Assembly (NCBI RefSeq): GCF_003208215.1
Contig: NZ_QKLW01000001.1
Location: 310,001-374,000, forward strand
DNA from: Marinomonas alcarazii
GTDB lineage: Bacteria > Pseudomonadota > Gammaproteobacteria > Pseudomonadales > Marinomonadaceae
DNA length: 64,000 nt
Direction of reading: 5' to 3'
Below are positions 47,973 through 57,418 of this stretch, piece by piece. The number at the start of each line of letters is the position of its first letter. Position 1 is the first letter of the stretch. Both the position numbers and the translations under genes were made by a program. The notes below the pieces were generated by a model that was not told where the DNA came from, did not search any database, and worked only from the letters and a program-made list of their open reading frames with translations.

Positions 47973-48650
47973 TTAATTAACGCTCAGTGCAATGCACTGG
48001 CTTATTTCGGTATAAGAACGTCCGCTCTCGTTATGCCAATGGTTAAACGCAGCTTGTGCGGCTTTCCATGCTGACTGAGTGTCTCTGCCCGTGGTGATAA
48101 TCTCATGCTGGCGCAGGTAACCCTCAACATCCCTGGTTAGCATAAAAGTATCTTTCCCCATGGCTCTTAGCGTGTAAGGGCCGGTATTGCCGCCAAGGCG
48201 AGCGCCATGTTTTTTCAAATAGGCCCACAAGCCTATAATGTTGTCATCCGGCCATTGCGCAACAAAGTTTGAAAAAGAACCATGGCTAGCTTGGCATTCA
48301 CTAATCATTAAGGCGTTTTCACGAATTGTCATGACTTTGCCGAAGTTGCGAATGATGCGCACGTCTTTGGCTTTTTCTTCCCACATTTCATCATGGATTA
48401 GTAGCATTTTTTCGATGTCGAAACCGAAGAAAACCGTTTCAAAACCGGGCCATTTGTTGCGAACAACCTGCCAATTAATGCCAGACTGAAAGACTTTTTG
48501 AGAGAAGCCCGCAAGCCATCTATCGTCTGTGTGCTGGCTGAGTTGTGTTGGGCTTAGTGGTCTAGAAAGCATGGCTTCAAGATGTTTTTTACCACCATGT
48601 CGAAGAGCAGCTCGATCATAAATGGACTGGAAGAGTTCGTATTTCATCAT
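47973..48650 (-). CDS. DNA-3-methyladenine glycosylase I-like protein
   Basis: A 225-residue protein with the helix-hairpin-helix core of Tag: FQSGINWQVVRNKWPGFETVF and IIRNFGKVMTIRENALM match the base-pocket helices, including the tryptophan W61 region. It lacks the N-terminal CGW and the C-terminal His/Cys ligands of the zinc snap in E. coli Tag. Likely a base-excision repair enzyme of the Tag superfamily; specificity could have changed. Just upstream of the FrnE-like gene, 28 bases from its longer start. Confidence 0.78.
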   Translation of the reverse strand: MMKYELFQSIYDRAALRHGGKKHLEAMLSRPLSPTQLSQHTDDRWLAGFSQKVFQSGINWQVVRNKWPGFETVFFGFDIEKMLLIHDEMWEEKAKDVRIIRNFGKVMTIRENALMISECQASHGSFSNFVAQWPDDNIIGLWAYLKKHGARLGGNTGPYTLRAMGKDTFMLTRDVEGYLRQHEIITTGRDTQSAWKAAQAAFNHWHNESGRSYTEISQCIALSVN

Positions 48651-48793
48651 GGACTCCTTTTTTGTGGCGGCCAGTTTATCATAAGCCTTGCTCTATATAA
48701 TGGGCGCAACCAATATCTTGTTTGGTATTTTAGTGATTGACGCTAGGTGTTTGTCTTATAATGCCATTAAATGACCCAATCGAGAGAAGTTGA

Positions 48794-49519
48794 ATGACAC
48801 ACTTAAGCGTTAATTTGAATAAAATTGGTTTACTTCGAAATTCTCGTGGCAGAGATTACCCAAATTTAATAGCGATGGCTGAGCGTACATTAGAACTTGG
48901 CGCTTTTGGTATTACCATCCACCCACGACCAGATCAGCGCCATGCAACTTATCAAGATGCCCATGATTTAAAAGCGCTATTAAAGCGTTTTCCCGGTGCA
49001 GAGCTAAATGTTGAAGGTTTTCCAGATGCTCAATTTTTAGATGTGGTCTTAGAGGTAGAACCAGACCAATGCACCTTGGTGCCTGATGATCCAAACCAAT
49101 TAACGTCAGATCATGGGTGGAATATAGCTCGTGATCAAGATGCTTTACGCCCAGTTATTGCTAAACTGAAGGCAAAGGGAATCAGAGTTGTTTTATTTAT
49201 GGATCCTGATGCTGAGAATATGGCATTGGCAAAAGAGGTGGGAGCGGATCGTGTGGAGCTTTATACCGAAGCCTATGCGAATGCTTATGGCAAAGAAGGA
49301 TTTGAAGATGTTCTTGAAGCGTATCAGCAAGCAGCGCAAGCGGCTATAGACGCTGGTTTAGACGTGAATGCGGGTCATGATCTAGACTTGAATAATGTTC
49401 AGGCGTTATGTGAGCCAGGGCGCATCACGGAAGTATCGATTGGTCATGCTTTAACTGTTGAAGCATTAGATATGGGCTGGGATAACGTGGTGAAGGCTTA
49501 TCTCGCCAAACTGGCATAA
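48794..49519 (+). CDS. pdxJ: pyridoxine 5'-phosphate synthase
   Basis: A 241-residue TIM barrel joining deoxyxylulose phosphate and amino-acetone phosphate. Family motifs: LSVNLNKIGLLRNSRG, GAFGITIHPRPDQRH, LNVEGFPDAQFLD, QCTLVPDDPNQLTSDHGW and VNAGHDLDLNNV. The E. coli partner gene acpS is not adjacent. First gene in a small plus-strand run. Confidence 0.96.
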   Translation: MTHLSVNLNKIGLLRNSRGRDYPNLIAMAERTLELGAFGITIHPRPDQRHATYQDAHDLKALLKRFPGAELNVEGFPDAQFLDVVLEVEPDQCTLVPDDPNQLTSDHGWNIARDQDALRPVIAKLKAKGIRVVLFMDPDAENMALAKEVGADRVELYTEAYANAYGKEGFEDVLEAYQQAAQAAIDAGLDVNAGHDLDLNNVQALCEPGRITEVSIGHALTVEALDMGWDNVVKAYLAKLA

Positions 49520-49543
49520 CGTTTAGTGATAAGAGGCCAGTAA

Positions 49544-50143
49544 ATGCCAAGTGCAAAAAGAGCAGGCTGTGATTCTTGTGGTTTTTTAGCGGGTCAATGT
49601 GTTTGCAAGTGGGTTCCCAAGTTGTCTACTCGCTTGAAAATCTTAATACTACAAGACCCTAAAGAAGCACAGCATGCGAAAAATACTGTGTCGTTATTGT
49701 CTTTAAGTTTAACGTCGGTTGAGTGTATTTCGACAGCCAATCGAGATGAGTTGGTAAGCAGACTAGGGCAATTAAACCCAGCTAAATGGCGCTTGGTGTT
49801 TCCTGCAGACAATGCGGTTTCTATAGAGTCTATGGATGCGGATTCGAATGCGGAAATAGAAGGGCTTATCTTGCTCGATGCTACTTGGCGAAAAGCCAAA
49901 AAAGTGTTTTTTACCGAGCCTATGTTGGGGGTATTTGATGCCGTTAGTTTTGCACAGTCCCCGAAGGGGCAATACGCGATTCGTAAATCGCCTAATATGA
50001 CATCGCTTTCTACTTTAGAAGCATGTGCTTATGCGATAGAGCAGGTTGCAGGAGAGAATATGCAACCATTGAGAGATTTTATGCTGGTTGCGCAAGAATG
50101 GCAGTGGCGTCATCAACCTAAGCACCATAGGCATCTTGATTAA
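49544..50143 (+). CDS. DTW-domain tRNA-uridine aminocarboxypropyltransferase
   Basis: A 199-residue DTW-family enzyme, which adds the aminocarboxypropyl group of SAM to uridine of tRNA (acp3U; E. coli TapT/YfiP). The cysteine-rich start CDSCGFLAGQCVC, the LLDATWRKAKK motif (DATW form) and YAIRKSPNMTSLSTLEA are seen. Position of the modified base is inference. Shares a short operon with pdxJ and the DUF1244 gene. Confidence 0.85.
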   Translation: MPSAKRAGCDSCGFLAGQCVCKWVPKLSTRLKILILQDPKEAQHAKNTVSLLSLSLTSVECISTANRDELVSRLGQLNPAKWRLVFPADNAVSIESMDADSNAEIEGLILLDATWRKAKKVFFTEPMLGVFDAVSFAQSPKGQYAIRKSPNMTSLSTLEACAYAIEQVAGENMQPLRDFMLVAQEWQWRHQPKHHRHLD

Positions 50144-50178
50144 TTGTTAACCTTTTTAAGAGAAGACTTGAGATTATT

Positions 50179-50472
50179 ATGAGCAAACAAACGGAAATTG
50201 AAGCGGCTGTATTACGTCGTCTTTTGAAGCATCTTGATGACAATAAATCTGTGCAAAATATCGATTTGATGAATTTAGCGGGATTTTGTCGTAATTGTTT
50301 AAGCAAATGGTACATGGCTGAAGCTAAGCAGCAAGGCATTGATATGGACTATGATGAAGCGCGCGAATTCGTCTACGGCGAACCATATGATACTTGGAAA
50401 GCGAAGTATCAGCCGGAAGCGACAGCAGAACAGTTAGCTGCGTTTAATGCAAAGTCGATATCTGATAAGTAA
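50179..50472 (+). CDS. DUF1244 family protein
   Basis: A 97-residue protein with the DUF1244 core NLAGFCRNCLSKWYMAEA, then EAREFVYGEPYDTWKAKYQ. The CRNC cysteines could bind metal. Function is unknown. An AT-rich inverted repeat (50483-50492 with 50497-50506) and T run just after its stop may terminate it, ahead of lapG. Confidence 0.85.
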   Translation: MSKQTEIEAAVLRRLLKHLDDNKSVQNIDLMNLAGFCRNCLSKWYMAEAKQQGIDMDYDEAREFVYGEPYDTWKAKYQPEATAEQLAAFNAKSISDK

Positions 50473-50479
50473 TTTTTCT

Positions 50480-51169
50480 GTGAAAAAACGATTTCAATCG
50501 TTTTTTTTACTTATGGGGCACAGCAGACGATGTTTGTGTGTGCTCCTTGTCGTGTGCTTTTTGCCGGGCTTGTGGCTATATGCTGACGTATCGGACAAAT
50601 ATCGAACACTGGCTAAAGAAGCGGCAACTGTTTATGGTGCCAGTGCAGAGAAGCGCATACTTGCATGGCGCAAGTTGATAGGAGAATCTCAATCCTTACC
50701 AATTGTGGAGCAATTGACAGTGGTGAATAACTTCTTTAACCAGATGGAGTTTGTTGATGACATGACTCTATGGGGTAAAGAAGATTATTGGGCAACACCA
50801 ATTGAATTTTTAGGAATGCAAGCAGGGGACTGCGAAGACTTTACTATTGCTAAATATTTCACTCTAAGAGAGCTTGGTGTGCCTGATGATAAGCTACGAC
50901 TTGTGTATGTAAAATCATTGAAACTTAATCAACATCACATGGTATTGGCGTATTACCATAAGCCAACCTCTGTTCCTGTCTTGCTTGATAATCTAGATAA
51001 AGAATTAAAACCCGCGATACAACGCAATGACCTCTTGCCTATTTACTCATTTAACGCAGAGAACATGTGGCTATCCAAAGAAAAAGGGCGCGGTGTCTTG
51101 GTAGGTGGCTCATCTAGGTTGAGCTTGTGGACAGATTTAAATAATCGTTTCAATACGATGAAAAACTAG
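50480..51169 (+). CDS. lapG: LapG-type periplasmic cysteine protease
   Basis: About 229 residues from GTG 50480, which opens a signal sequence with basic start VKKR and hydrophobic core CVLLVVCFLPGLWLYA; ATG 50447 (inside the DUF1244 gene) or ATG 50516 are alternatives. Transglutaminase-like fold with Cys in GDCEDF, His in QHHMVLAYY and Asp in LLDNLD. LapG cuts the N-terminal retention module of giant RTX adhesins to release biofilm cells; it is held by LapD when c-di-GMP is high. lapD follows after 10 bases. Confidence 0.92.
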   Translation: MKKRFQSFFLLMGHSRRCLCVLLVVCFLPGLWLYADVSDKYRTLAKEAATVYGASAEKRILAWRKLIGESQSLPIVEQLTVVNNFFNQMEFVDDMTLWGKEDYWATPIEFLGMQAGDCEDFTIAKYFTLRELGVPDDKLRLVYVKSLKLNQHHMVLAYYHKPTSVPVLLDNLDKELKPAIQRNDLLPIYSFNAENMWLSKEKGRGVLVGGSSRLSLWTDLNNRFNTMKN

Positions 51170-51179
51170 GAGAACGTGG

Positions 51180-53141
51180 ATGACCCTGTTCCGCCAATTA
51201 ATGATAACAATTATCGCCATTTTTTCATTGATGCTTGCTGTCGTAATGGGCATCAATTTTAACACGACAAAAGGCTATTTGATCGGGCAGTTGGCATCGA
51301 CAACACAAGATTCTGCGACGTCTCTTAGCATGTCTGTTTCAGATTTTATGGCTTTGGAAGATTATGCCTCGGTAGAAAGTAGCATCAATGCAGTATTTGA
51401 TAGTGGGTATTTCTCTGAAGTACGCATCCATGTTTATAACACAGAGCAAGACATTGTTCGCTCGAATGAAACAAAGATAGATGGTGTGCCAAATTGGTTT
51501 ATTCAACTGATTGATTTTAAAGTTCCTGTTGCCAAAGCCGTGATATCAAATGGCTGGAGTGAGCTTGGTCAAGTGTATGTTACCGGTAGTGCGGGTTATG
51601 GCTATTATCAGCTCTGGTTAGCGACACGAGATTTACTGATCTCATTCTTTGTCATCGGCGCAGTAACACTACTTGTGGGAAGCTTTGCCTTACGCTATTT
51701 GTTCCGCCCCTTGGTTGAGTTGGAAAAACAGGCTGAAGCGATACAGCAACGCCGCTTTATGAAAATGACGAACGTTCCTAAAACCCGAGAATTAAAATCC
51801 GTTGTTTTATCCATGAACCGGATGGCTGAAAAGTTAGAGAAAGAATTTGCCTCCGAGGTGGAAACGGCGCAATGGCTACAAGCGAAAGCCTTTAAAGACC
51901 CTGTCAGTGGATTGGGGAATCGTAACTTCTTTGAAAGCCAGATTAAATCTCATTTTGTCGGAAGAGAGCGTGGGATTGATGGTCTTATTTTTGTGAGTTT
52001 GGCCGATTTGGCAAAATTGAATAACGAACGAGGCTATGAATCTGCAGACTTGTTTATTCAATCCGCAGCAGATGTATTGTCCAAAAAAGTTGCCACTATT
52101 TCGTCATTTTGCACGCTTGCGCGTTTGTCGGGCGCAGATTTTGTGGTCTTGATTCCAAACGTTGACCATAGCGAGCTTAAGCAAATAGTCGAAGATATTA
52201 TGGCAAACTTACTGGAGTTAAATGTGGCCAGTATTAGTTATTCCAGTCATGTCGCAAATATTGGGGCAATTACCTTTGATGGGCAGGTTGATCGTGCTGC
52301 GGTTATGTCTCAAGCAGACAGTGCCTTACGTGAAGCGAAGCGAGCGGGTGCCAACATGACTAAAGTGTTGGATTTCAATGCGGGTCAGAAATTATCTTTG
52401 AGCAGGACAGATTGGAAAGACGTTTTAGAGTTAACCATCAAGCGTCAATCATTCAAGCTGAAAAAACAGAAGGTGGTGATGTTAGACTCGTCATCAGACG
52501 ATGTTTTCGTCACCTCCCATGAAGAAGTGTTTATGGGCTTGGAGCATGGTGGAAAGGAATATCATGCAGGGTATTTTATTGGCTTGGCTGAACAGTTTGA
52601 TTTGGGTGAAAAAATAGACAAAGTCATTATTTCTCAGGTTATTAACTATATTAAATCCAGAAGCTTAGCCGCACCGCTTACGGTAAATGTGTCAATGTCA
52701 TCCGTCACTAAAGCGTCATTTATTGATTGGTTAGACAGCACTCTTGGTTCATTAAGTACGGATATTAAAAGTAAGTTAATGTTTGAGATATCTGAACAAA
52801 GCGTTTTGTTAGAGGAAGCCCAAGCCAACGTGTTGGCTCAAATACTGAAAAAACATCATGTAGTGTTCGGTATTGATAATGTCGGTAAGCAGTTCTCAGC
52901 TTTCCAATATCTACAAACGCTAATGCCAGATTATGTGAAAGTCGATTCGTCTTATACGCGTATGGCAGCGGGTAAGGAATCTGAGTCTTTCTTTATGCAT
53001 ACTCTTTGTAAGATGTTCAATAGCTTAAATATTGAAGTGATCGCAACGGGTGTGGAGAATGAAAGACAGTTAATAGCATTGAAACGATTTGATGTAACGG
53101 GGGCTCAAGGCTTCTATATTGGGCGCTCGCAAGACATGTAA
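51180..53141 (+). CDS. lapD: LapD-type c-di-GMP receptor with degenerate GGDEF and EAL domains
   Basis: A 653-residue inner-membrane protein. Helix 1 about 6-25; periplasmic LapD/MoxY-type sensor 26-148 with the output tryptophans (PNWFIQL, SNGWSELGQVYVTGS); helix 2 about 151-172; HAMP; GGDEF 236-390 where the active motif reads RLSGADF; EAL-like 405-653 where EAL reads EVF. Both domains should be non-catalytic, with the EAL half binding c-di-GMP. It sequesters LapG, encoded just upstream. Confidence 0.93.
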   Translation: MTLFRQLMITIIAIFSLMLAVVMGINFNTTKGYLIGQLASTTQDSATSLSMSVSDFMALEDYASVESSINAVFDSGYFSEVRIHVYNTEQDIVRSNETKIDGVPNWFIQLIDFKVPVAKAVISNGWSELGQVYVTGSAGYGYYQLWLATRDLLISFFVIGAVTLLVGSFALRYLFRPLVELEKQAEAIQQRRFMKMTNVPKTRELKSVVLSMNRMAEKLEKEFASEVETAQWLQAKAFKDPVSGLGNRNFFESQIKSHFVGRERGIDGLIFVSLADLAKLNNERGYESADLFIQSAADVLSKKVATISSFCTLARLSGADFVVLIPNVDHSELKQIVEDIMANLLELNVASISYSSHVANIGAITFDGQVDRAAVMSQADSALREAKRAGANMTKVLDFNAGQKLSLSRTDWKDVLELTIKRQSFKLKKQKVVMLDSSSDDVFVTSHEEVFMGLEHGGKEYHAGYFIGLAEQFDLGEKIDKVIISQVINYIKSRSLAAPLTVNVSMSSVTKASFIDWLDSTLGSLSTDIKSKLMFEISEQSVLLEEAQANVLAQILKKHHVVFGIDNVGKQFSAFQYLQTLMPDYVKVDSSYTRMAAGKESESFFMHTLCKMFNSLNIEVIATGVENERQLIALKRFDVTGAQGFYIGRSQDM

Positions 53142-53179
53142 TGCAGCTTGCTTGTGCGGTCTTTTAAGAAGGTGGCTTA

Positions 53180-53551
53180 CTAGATTAATGAGTCATCTTC
53201 TCGATCGCCAATGTCTTCATTGTCGGCCATTAAGCTTTCATCATTTCCGCTATGAACGCCACGCACCCATTTTCTACCAAGCAATTTCTTCTGCGCAGCT
53301 AAAGGTAATTCAGTAAATTGTATCAGGCGTTTTTCTGTTAGAAGGTCTACTAAATCTTCCAAAATACGCATCATTTCACCATCAGAGCTAGCGAGTATTT
53401 CTTGGGTGCTGGTGCTTGCTGACGTGAATTTTTTTTCCAATATGCTGGCAACCGTTGGGTCATTAGGAGCGACTAATAATTTGTACTCATCTGACTGTGA
53501 TGTGGCCACATCTATAATCACTCCATCTGCATTGAGTTTTGCGTAAAGCAT
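53180..53551 (-). CDS. conserved hypothetical protein (often mislabelled tryptophan synthase beta-like)
   Basis: A 123-residue acidic protein beginning MLYAKLNADGVIIDVATSQSD. About 10-45 resembles a short beta element, 48-75 a helix with a LEDLVDLLTEKRLI motif, and the tail is acidic. Similar proteins sit by lap or type I secretion genes in marine gammaproteobacteria, by my recollection, sometimes annotated as tryptophan synthase beta chain-like without catalytic resemblance. Function unknown; it is antisense to its neighbours. Confidence 0.6.
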   Translation of the reverse strand: MLYAKLNADGVIIDVATSQSDEYKLLVAPNDPTVASILEKKFTSASTSTQEILASSDGEMMRILEDLVDLLTEKRLIQFTELPLAAQKKLLGRKWVRGVHSGNDESLMADNEDIGDREDDSLI

Positions 53552-53699
53552 ATTGATTTCCTTCTAATATCTCAATTTATGACAAGTTGGTATGTTCTCT
53601 TCCCATATTACTTAATAAACACTATTCTAGACTATAGTTCTTATTATTTTATTATTGATCCACAAGCGGTATTTCGGTTTTTTAAGGAGAATATAGGGT

Positions 53700-55979
53700 A
53701 TGTCTGACACTGGTCGTTCAGAGCAGGACTCTTCGTCACCAGAATCTTATGAAGATAATGACATCATTAATGAGGGTGGTGAAGACGTGACAGGAGTAAC
53801 GAATCAAGCGACTCCTGAAGAAGCTGCCGACCAATGGCGAATTAAAAGTGCTTCGTTAGAATACCCGAATCCGTTATTAGATTGCTTAGTTCTGCTAAGT
53901 AAGTATTTTTATAATCCTTACACTGCCGATGGTATTGCCGCGGGTTTACCTATCACTGAAAATGAAATGACCCCCGAGCTTTTTCAACGCGCTGCACAGC
54001 GCATAGGTTTGAGCTCACGTTTTGTTAAGCGTCCCCTGTTAAAAATCCCAGACATGGTGCTTCCTGTCGTCCTTCTATTGAAGGAAAAGCAAGCCTGCGT
54101 TTTATTGGAATTGGATAAAGAGTCTGGCACCGCCAAAATATTTCGACCAGAATCTGGGGAAGGGGAAATAACCTTACCGATTGAGCAACTGACTGAGTCT
54201 TTTTCTGGTTACTGTTTTTTTGTACGCCCTTTGTATCAATTTGATAAGCGTTCAGCGAAAAATGATGACGAAGAAAAGAAAAAGGGTCATTGGTTCTGGG
54301 GAACTGTGACTGGTTCTTGGCGTATTTATCGAGACGTTTTCATCGCTTCCCTGCTGATTAATATCTTTGCCGTAGCCAGCCCGCTTTTTGTGATGAACGT
54401 ATACGATCGTGTTGTGCCTAACAATGCATTTGATACGCTTTGGGTCTTGGCTATTGGCGCCGCGGTTGTCTATTTGTTTGATTTTTTATTGCGTATGTTG
54501 CGCTCTTACTTTATCGATATTGCTGGGAAAAAATCAGATATATTGATTTCGGCCTCTATTTTTTCCAAGGTGAACAATATCACCATGGCGTCTCGTCCCA
54601 AATCGGTTGGGGCGTTCGCAAAAAACCTCCAAGAATTTGAGAGTATTCGAGATTTTATTACTTCAGCGTCAATCACTACTCTGGTTGATATTCCATTTAT
54701 GTTTCTTATCATTGGCGTGATATGGATGATCGGTGGACCTGTTGGTTATATCCCCATCGTGACTATTGCCTTAATTTTGCTTTACAGCATTATTATCCAA
54801 GTGCCTTTGCGTCGCTCCATTGAAGAAAGCCAAAAAACAGCCTCACAGAAAAACGCGGTATTGATCGAAAGTCTTTATAACGCTGAGAGTGTTAAGCTCA
54901 ATAACGCCGAAGGCGTAATGCAAAAGCAATGGGAAAGTGCGGTTGGTAACATTGCCGATTGGGGCGTGAAAACGCGTCAACTATCACAGTCCTCTTCTTC
55001 TTTTGCCATGGTTGCGCAACAGTTAACAACCGTGATCATTGTGATTGTGGGTGTCTATCAGATCGCAGAAGGGAACATGAGTATGGGGGCGTTGGTGGCC
55101 TCTGTTATGTTGACAGGTCGCGCACTTGGCCCCATGGCGCAGGTGGCGAGTTTAGCAACTCGATACAATCAAGCGAAGTCGGCCTTTACCTCAATAAATG
55201 AAATTATGTCCTCTCCAGTTGAAAACCCTGACGATGTTAAGTTTGTGCATCGTCCTGTCTTTAAAGGAGAATTTCAATTCGAGGCGGTTAATTTCGCTTA
55301 TCCTGATCAAGAGCAAGCAGCGGTAAGTGAAATTAATATTAATATTAGGCAAGGAGAGAAGGTCGCCATTATCGGGCGTATCGGATCCGGAAAATCGACC
55401 ATTGGTAAGTTGATGACAGGCCTTTATACACCCAATAGCGGTGCAATAAGAATAGATGGTGTGGACCTTCGTCAGGTTAATCCTACTGATTTACGTCGTA
55501 ATGTTGGCGCTGTATCCCAAGACGTTAATTTATTTTATGGCTCTATCAAAGATAATATCGTCATGGGCGTTCCTTACATGGAGGATGACGCTATTATTCG
55601 AGCGGCTGACCTGTCAGGTGTTTCTGAGTTTGCTAATCGTAAGCCAAGTGGTCTAGACAGTAATGTTGGTGAGCGAGGTGCTTTACTGTCAGGTGGACAG
55701 CGTCAAAGTATTGCGATCGCTCGTGCGTTACTTTTTGATCCACCAATCCTTATTTTGGATGAACCCACCGCCTCGATGGACAATACAACTGAGACGCGAA
55801 TGAAGCGAAGACTAATGGAAGGGTTAAAAGATAAAACGCTTATATTAATTACACATAAGGCCTCTATGCTGGATATGGTTGACCGTATTATCGTAATGGA
55901 TAATGGTCGCTTGATTGCTGATGGTCCAAAAGCTCAGGTGCATGAAGCACTTCGCCAAGGCAAATTAAAGGTCAGTTAA
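53700..55979 (+). CDS. lapB: type I secretion ABC transporter, LapB-like
   Basis: A 759-residue permease-ATPase. Acidic N-terminal tail, then a C39-like domain (about 60-185) without catalytic Cys, six membrane helices (about 205-470) and the ATPase: Walker A GRIGSGKST, signature LSGGQRQ, Walker B ILILDEPTASMD. This LssB/LapB family exports large adhesins. lapC starts 2 bases after the stop. Confidence 0.93.
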   Translation: MSDTGRSEQDSSSPESYEDNDIINEGGEDVTGVTNQATPEEAADQWRIKSASLEYPNPLLDCLVLLSKYFYNPYTADGIAAGLPITENEMTPELFQRAAQRIGLSSRFVKRPLLKIPDMVLPVVLLLKEKQACVLLELDKESGTAKIFRPESGEGEITLPIEQLTESFSGYCFFVRPLYQFDKRSAKNDDEEKKKGHWFWGTVTGSWRIYRDVFIASLLINIFAVASPLFVMNVYDRVVPNNAFDTLWVLAIGAAVVYLFDFLLRMLRSYFIDIAGKKSDILISASIFSKVNNITMASRPKSVGAFAKNLQEFESIRDFITSASITTLVDIPFMFLIIGVIWMIGGPVGYIPIVTIALILLYSIIIQVPLRRSIEESQKTASQKNAVLIESLYNAESVKLNNAEGVMQKQWESAVGNIADWGVKTRQLSQSSSSFAMVAQQLTTVIIVIVGVYQIAEGNMSMGALVASVMLTGRALGPMAQVASLATRYNQAKSAFTSINEIMSSPVENPDDVKFVHRPVFKGEFQFEAVNFAYPDQEQAAVSEININIRQGEKVAIIGRIGSGKSTIGKLMTGLYTPNSGAIRIDGVDLRQVNPTDLRRNVGAVSQDVNLFYGSIKDNIVMGVPYMEDDAIIRAADLSGVSEFANRKPSGLDSNVGERGALLSGGQRQSIAIARALLFDPPILILDEPTASMDNTTETRMKRRLMEGLKDKTLILITHKASMLDMVDRIIVMDNGRLIADGPKAQVHEALRQGKLKVS

Positions 55980-55981
55980 TA

Positions 55982-57313
55982 ATGAGTAAAAAAACATCAA
56001 TATCTCAAAGTGATTTAGAGTATTTGACTAACCGAAATGCCGCTTTGATGCTGAAGACGCCTCGTGGCGGCCGTATCATTCTATGGGTGATTTTTATATT
56101 CATCACCGTTGCATTAGTGTGGGCTCACTATACTTCGTTGGATGAAGTGACTGTTGGTGAGGGAAGGGTGATTCCTTCGAGTCAGGTTCAACAAATTCAA
56201 AACCTTGAAGGTGGTATTTTAAAAGAAATTAACGTAAAGGTTGGGCAGGTTGTCGATAATGATCAGGTGTTGATGACGATCGAAAACACAGAAGCGCTAT
56301 CTTCATTAAGGGAGCAACAAGCAGAGTCGATTAATTTACGGGTGCGTGCCACACGTCTTCAAGCAGAGTCTTATGGTGTTAAACCTGAGTTTGATGCTGA
56401 TGTTATGAAGGAAAACCCACAGGTGGTTAATCGAGAGCTTGATTTATACAAGAATCGCTTAGAGTCACTGCGTACTAATCAGGCTAGCTTTGAGCAGCAG
56501 ATAGCACAGCGGCGACAAGAGATTGTTGAATTACAGGCGAAGCTGGCAAACTTGAAGCAAAGTTATGCATACTCTAAAGAAGAATTAGCGTTAACTCGAC
56601 CTGCTTTTGAGCAGGGAGCTGTATCGAGGGTTGAGTTATTACAGCTTGAACGGCAAGTGAACCAGCTGCAGGGGGATTTAGAAGCCACTCAATTGGCTAT
56701 TCCAAGAGCCGAGTCAGCGTTAAAAGAAGCGCAGAGTAAGCTCGAAGAAAGTGATGCTAAATTTCGTGCTGATGCCCAAGAGGATTTAACCGCCGTTCGA
56801 AGCAAGTTGGATCAACTGCGTGAAACCAGCGTATCACTAGCTGATAAAGTTTCTAGAACGCAGGTTAGATCACCGGTTAAAGGGATTGTGAAACAAATTC
56901 AAATCAATACGGTGGGTGGCGTTGTTAAGCCTGGAATGAGTTTATTGGAAATTGTACCTATTGAAGACTCGCTATTGATTGAAGCTAAAGTTCGACCCGA
57001 AAACATTGGTTTTATACAGCCAGACTTGAAAGCGGTTGTTAAGTTGTCAGCCTATGATTTTGCTATTTTTGGCGGGTTGCCTGGTGTTGTTGAAAACATC
57101 AGTGCTGATACCATTCTGGATGAAGAAGGCAACAGTTTCTATTTGGTTAGGGTGAGGACGGATAAGAATTATTTAGGGACTGAAAAATCGCAATTGCCAA
57201 TTATCCCAGGTATGCAAGCGACCGTAGATATTATAACAGGCAAGAAAACGCTACTCGATTATTTATTGAAACCAATTCTAAAAGCCAAGCAGAATGCGCT
57301 TCGTGAGCGTTAA
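55982..57313 (+). CDS. lapC: HlyD-family membrane fusion protein, LapC-like
   Basis: A 443-residue adaptor. Inner-membrane helix about 30-50, lipoyl half-motif GEGRVIPSSQVQQIQNLEGGI, long coiled coil 95-270 and the second lipoyl/beta-barrel part RTQVRSPVKGIVKQIQINTVGG. It links LapB to an outer-membrane TolC-like channel (LapE), not present here. Confidence 0.93.
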   Translation: MSKKTSISQSDLEYLTNRNAALMLKTPRGGRIILWVIFIFITVALVWAHYTSLDEVTVGEGRVIPSSQVQQIQNLEGGILKEINVKVGQVVDNDQVLMTIENTEALSSLREQQAESINLRVRATRLQAESYGVKPEFDADVMKENPQVVNRELDLYKNRLESLRTNQASFEQQIAQRRQEIVELQAKLANLKQSYAYSKEELALTRPAFEQGAVSRVELLQLERQVNQLQGDLEATQLAIPRAESALKEAQSKLEESDAKFRADAQEDLTAVRSKLDQLRETSVSLADKVSRTQVRSPVKGIVKQIQINTVGGVVKPGMSLLEIVPIEDSLLIEAKVRPENIGFIQPDLKAVVKLSAYDFAIFGGLPGVVENISADTILDEEGNSFYLVRVRTDKNYLGTEKSQLPIIPGMQATVDIITGKKTLLDYLLKPILKAKQNALRER

Positions 57314-57418
57314 TTACAAAAAAAACGCCAAGGTTTATATTCGGTAACAAATGTTAACAAACTGTCATTGTTAGCTGGTTAGAATAGCTAGGTTGCACTC
57401 AATAGGATGAGGTTTATT

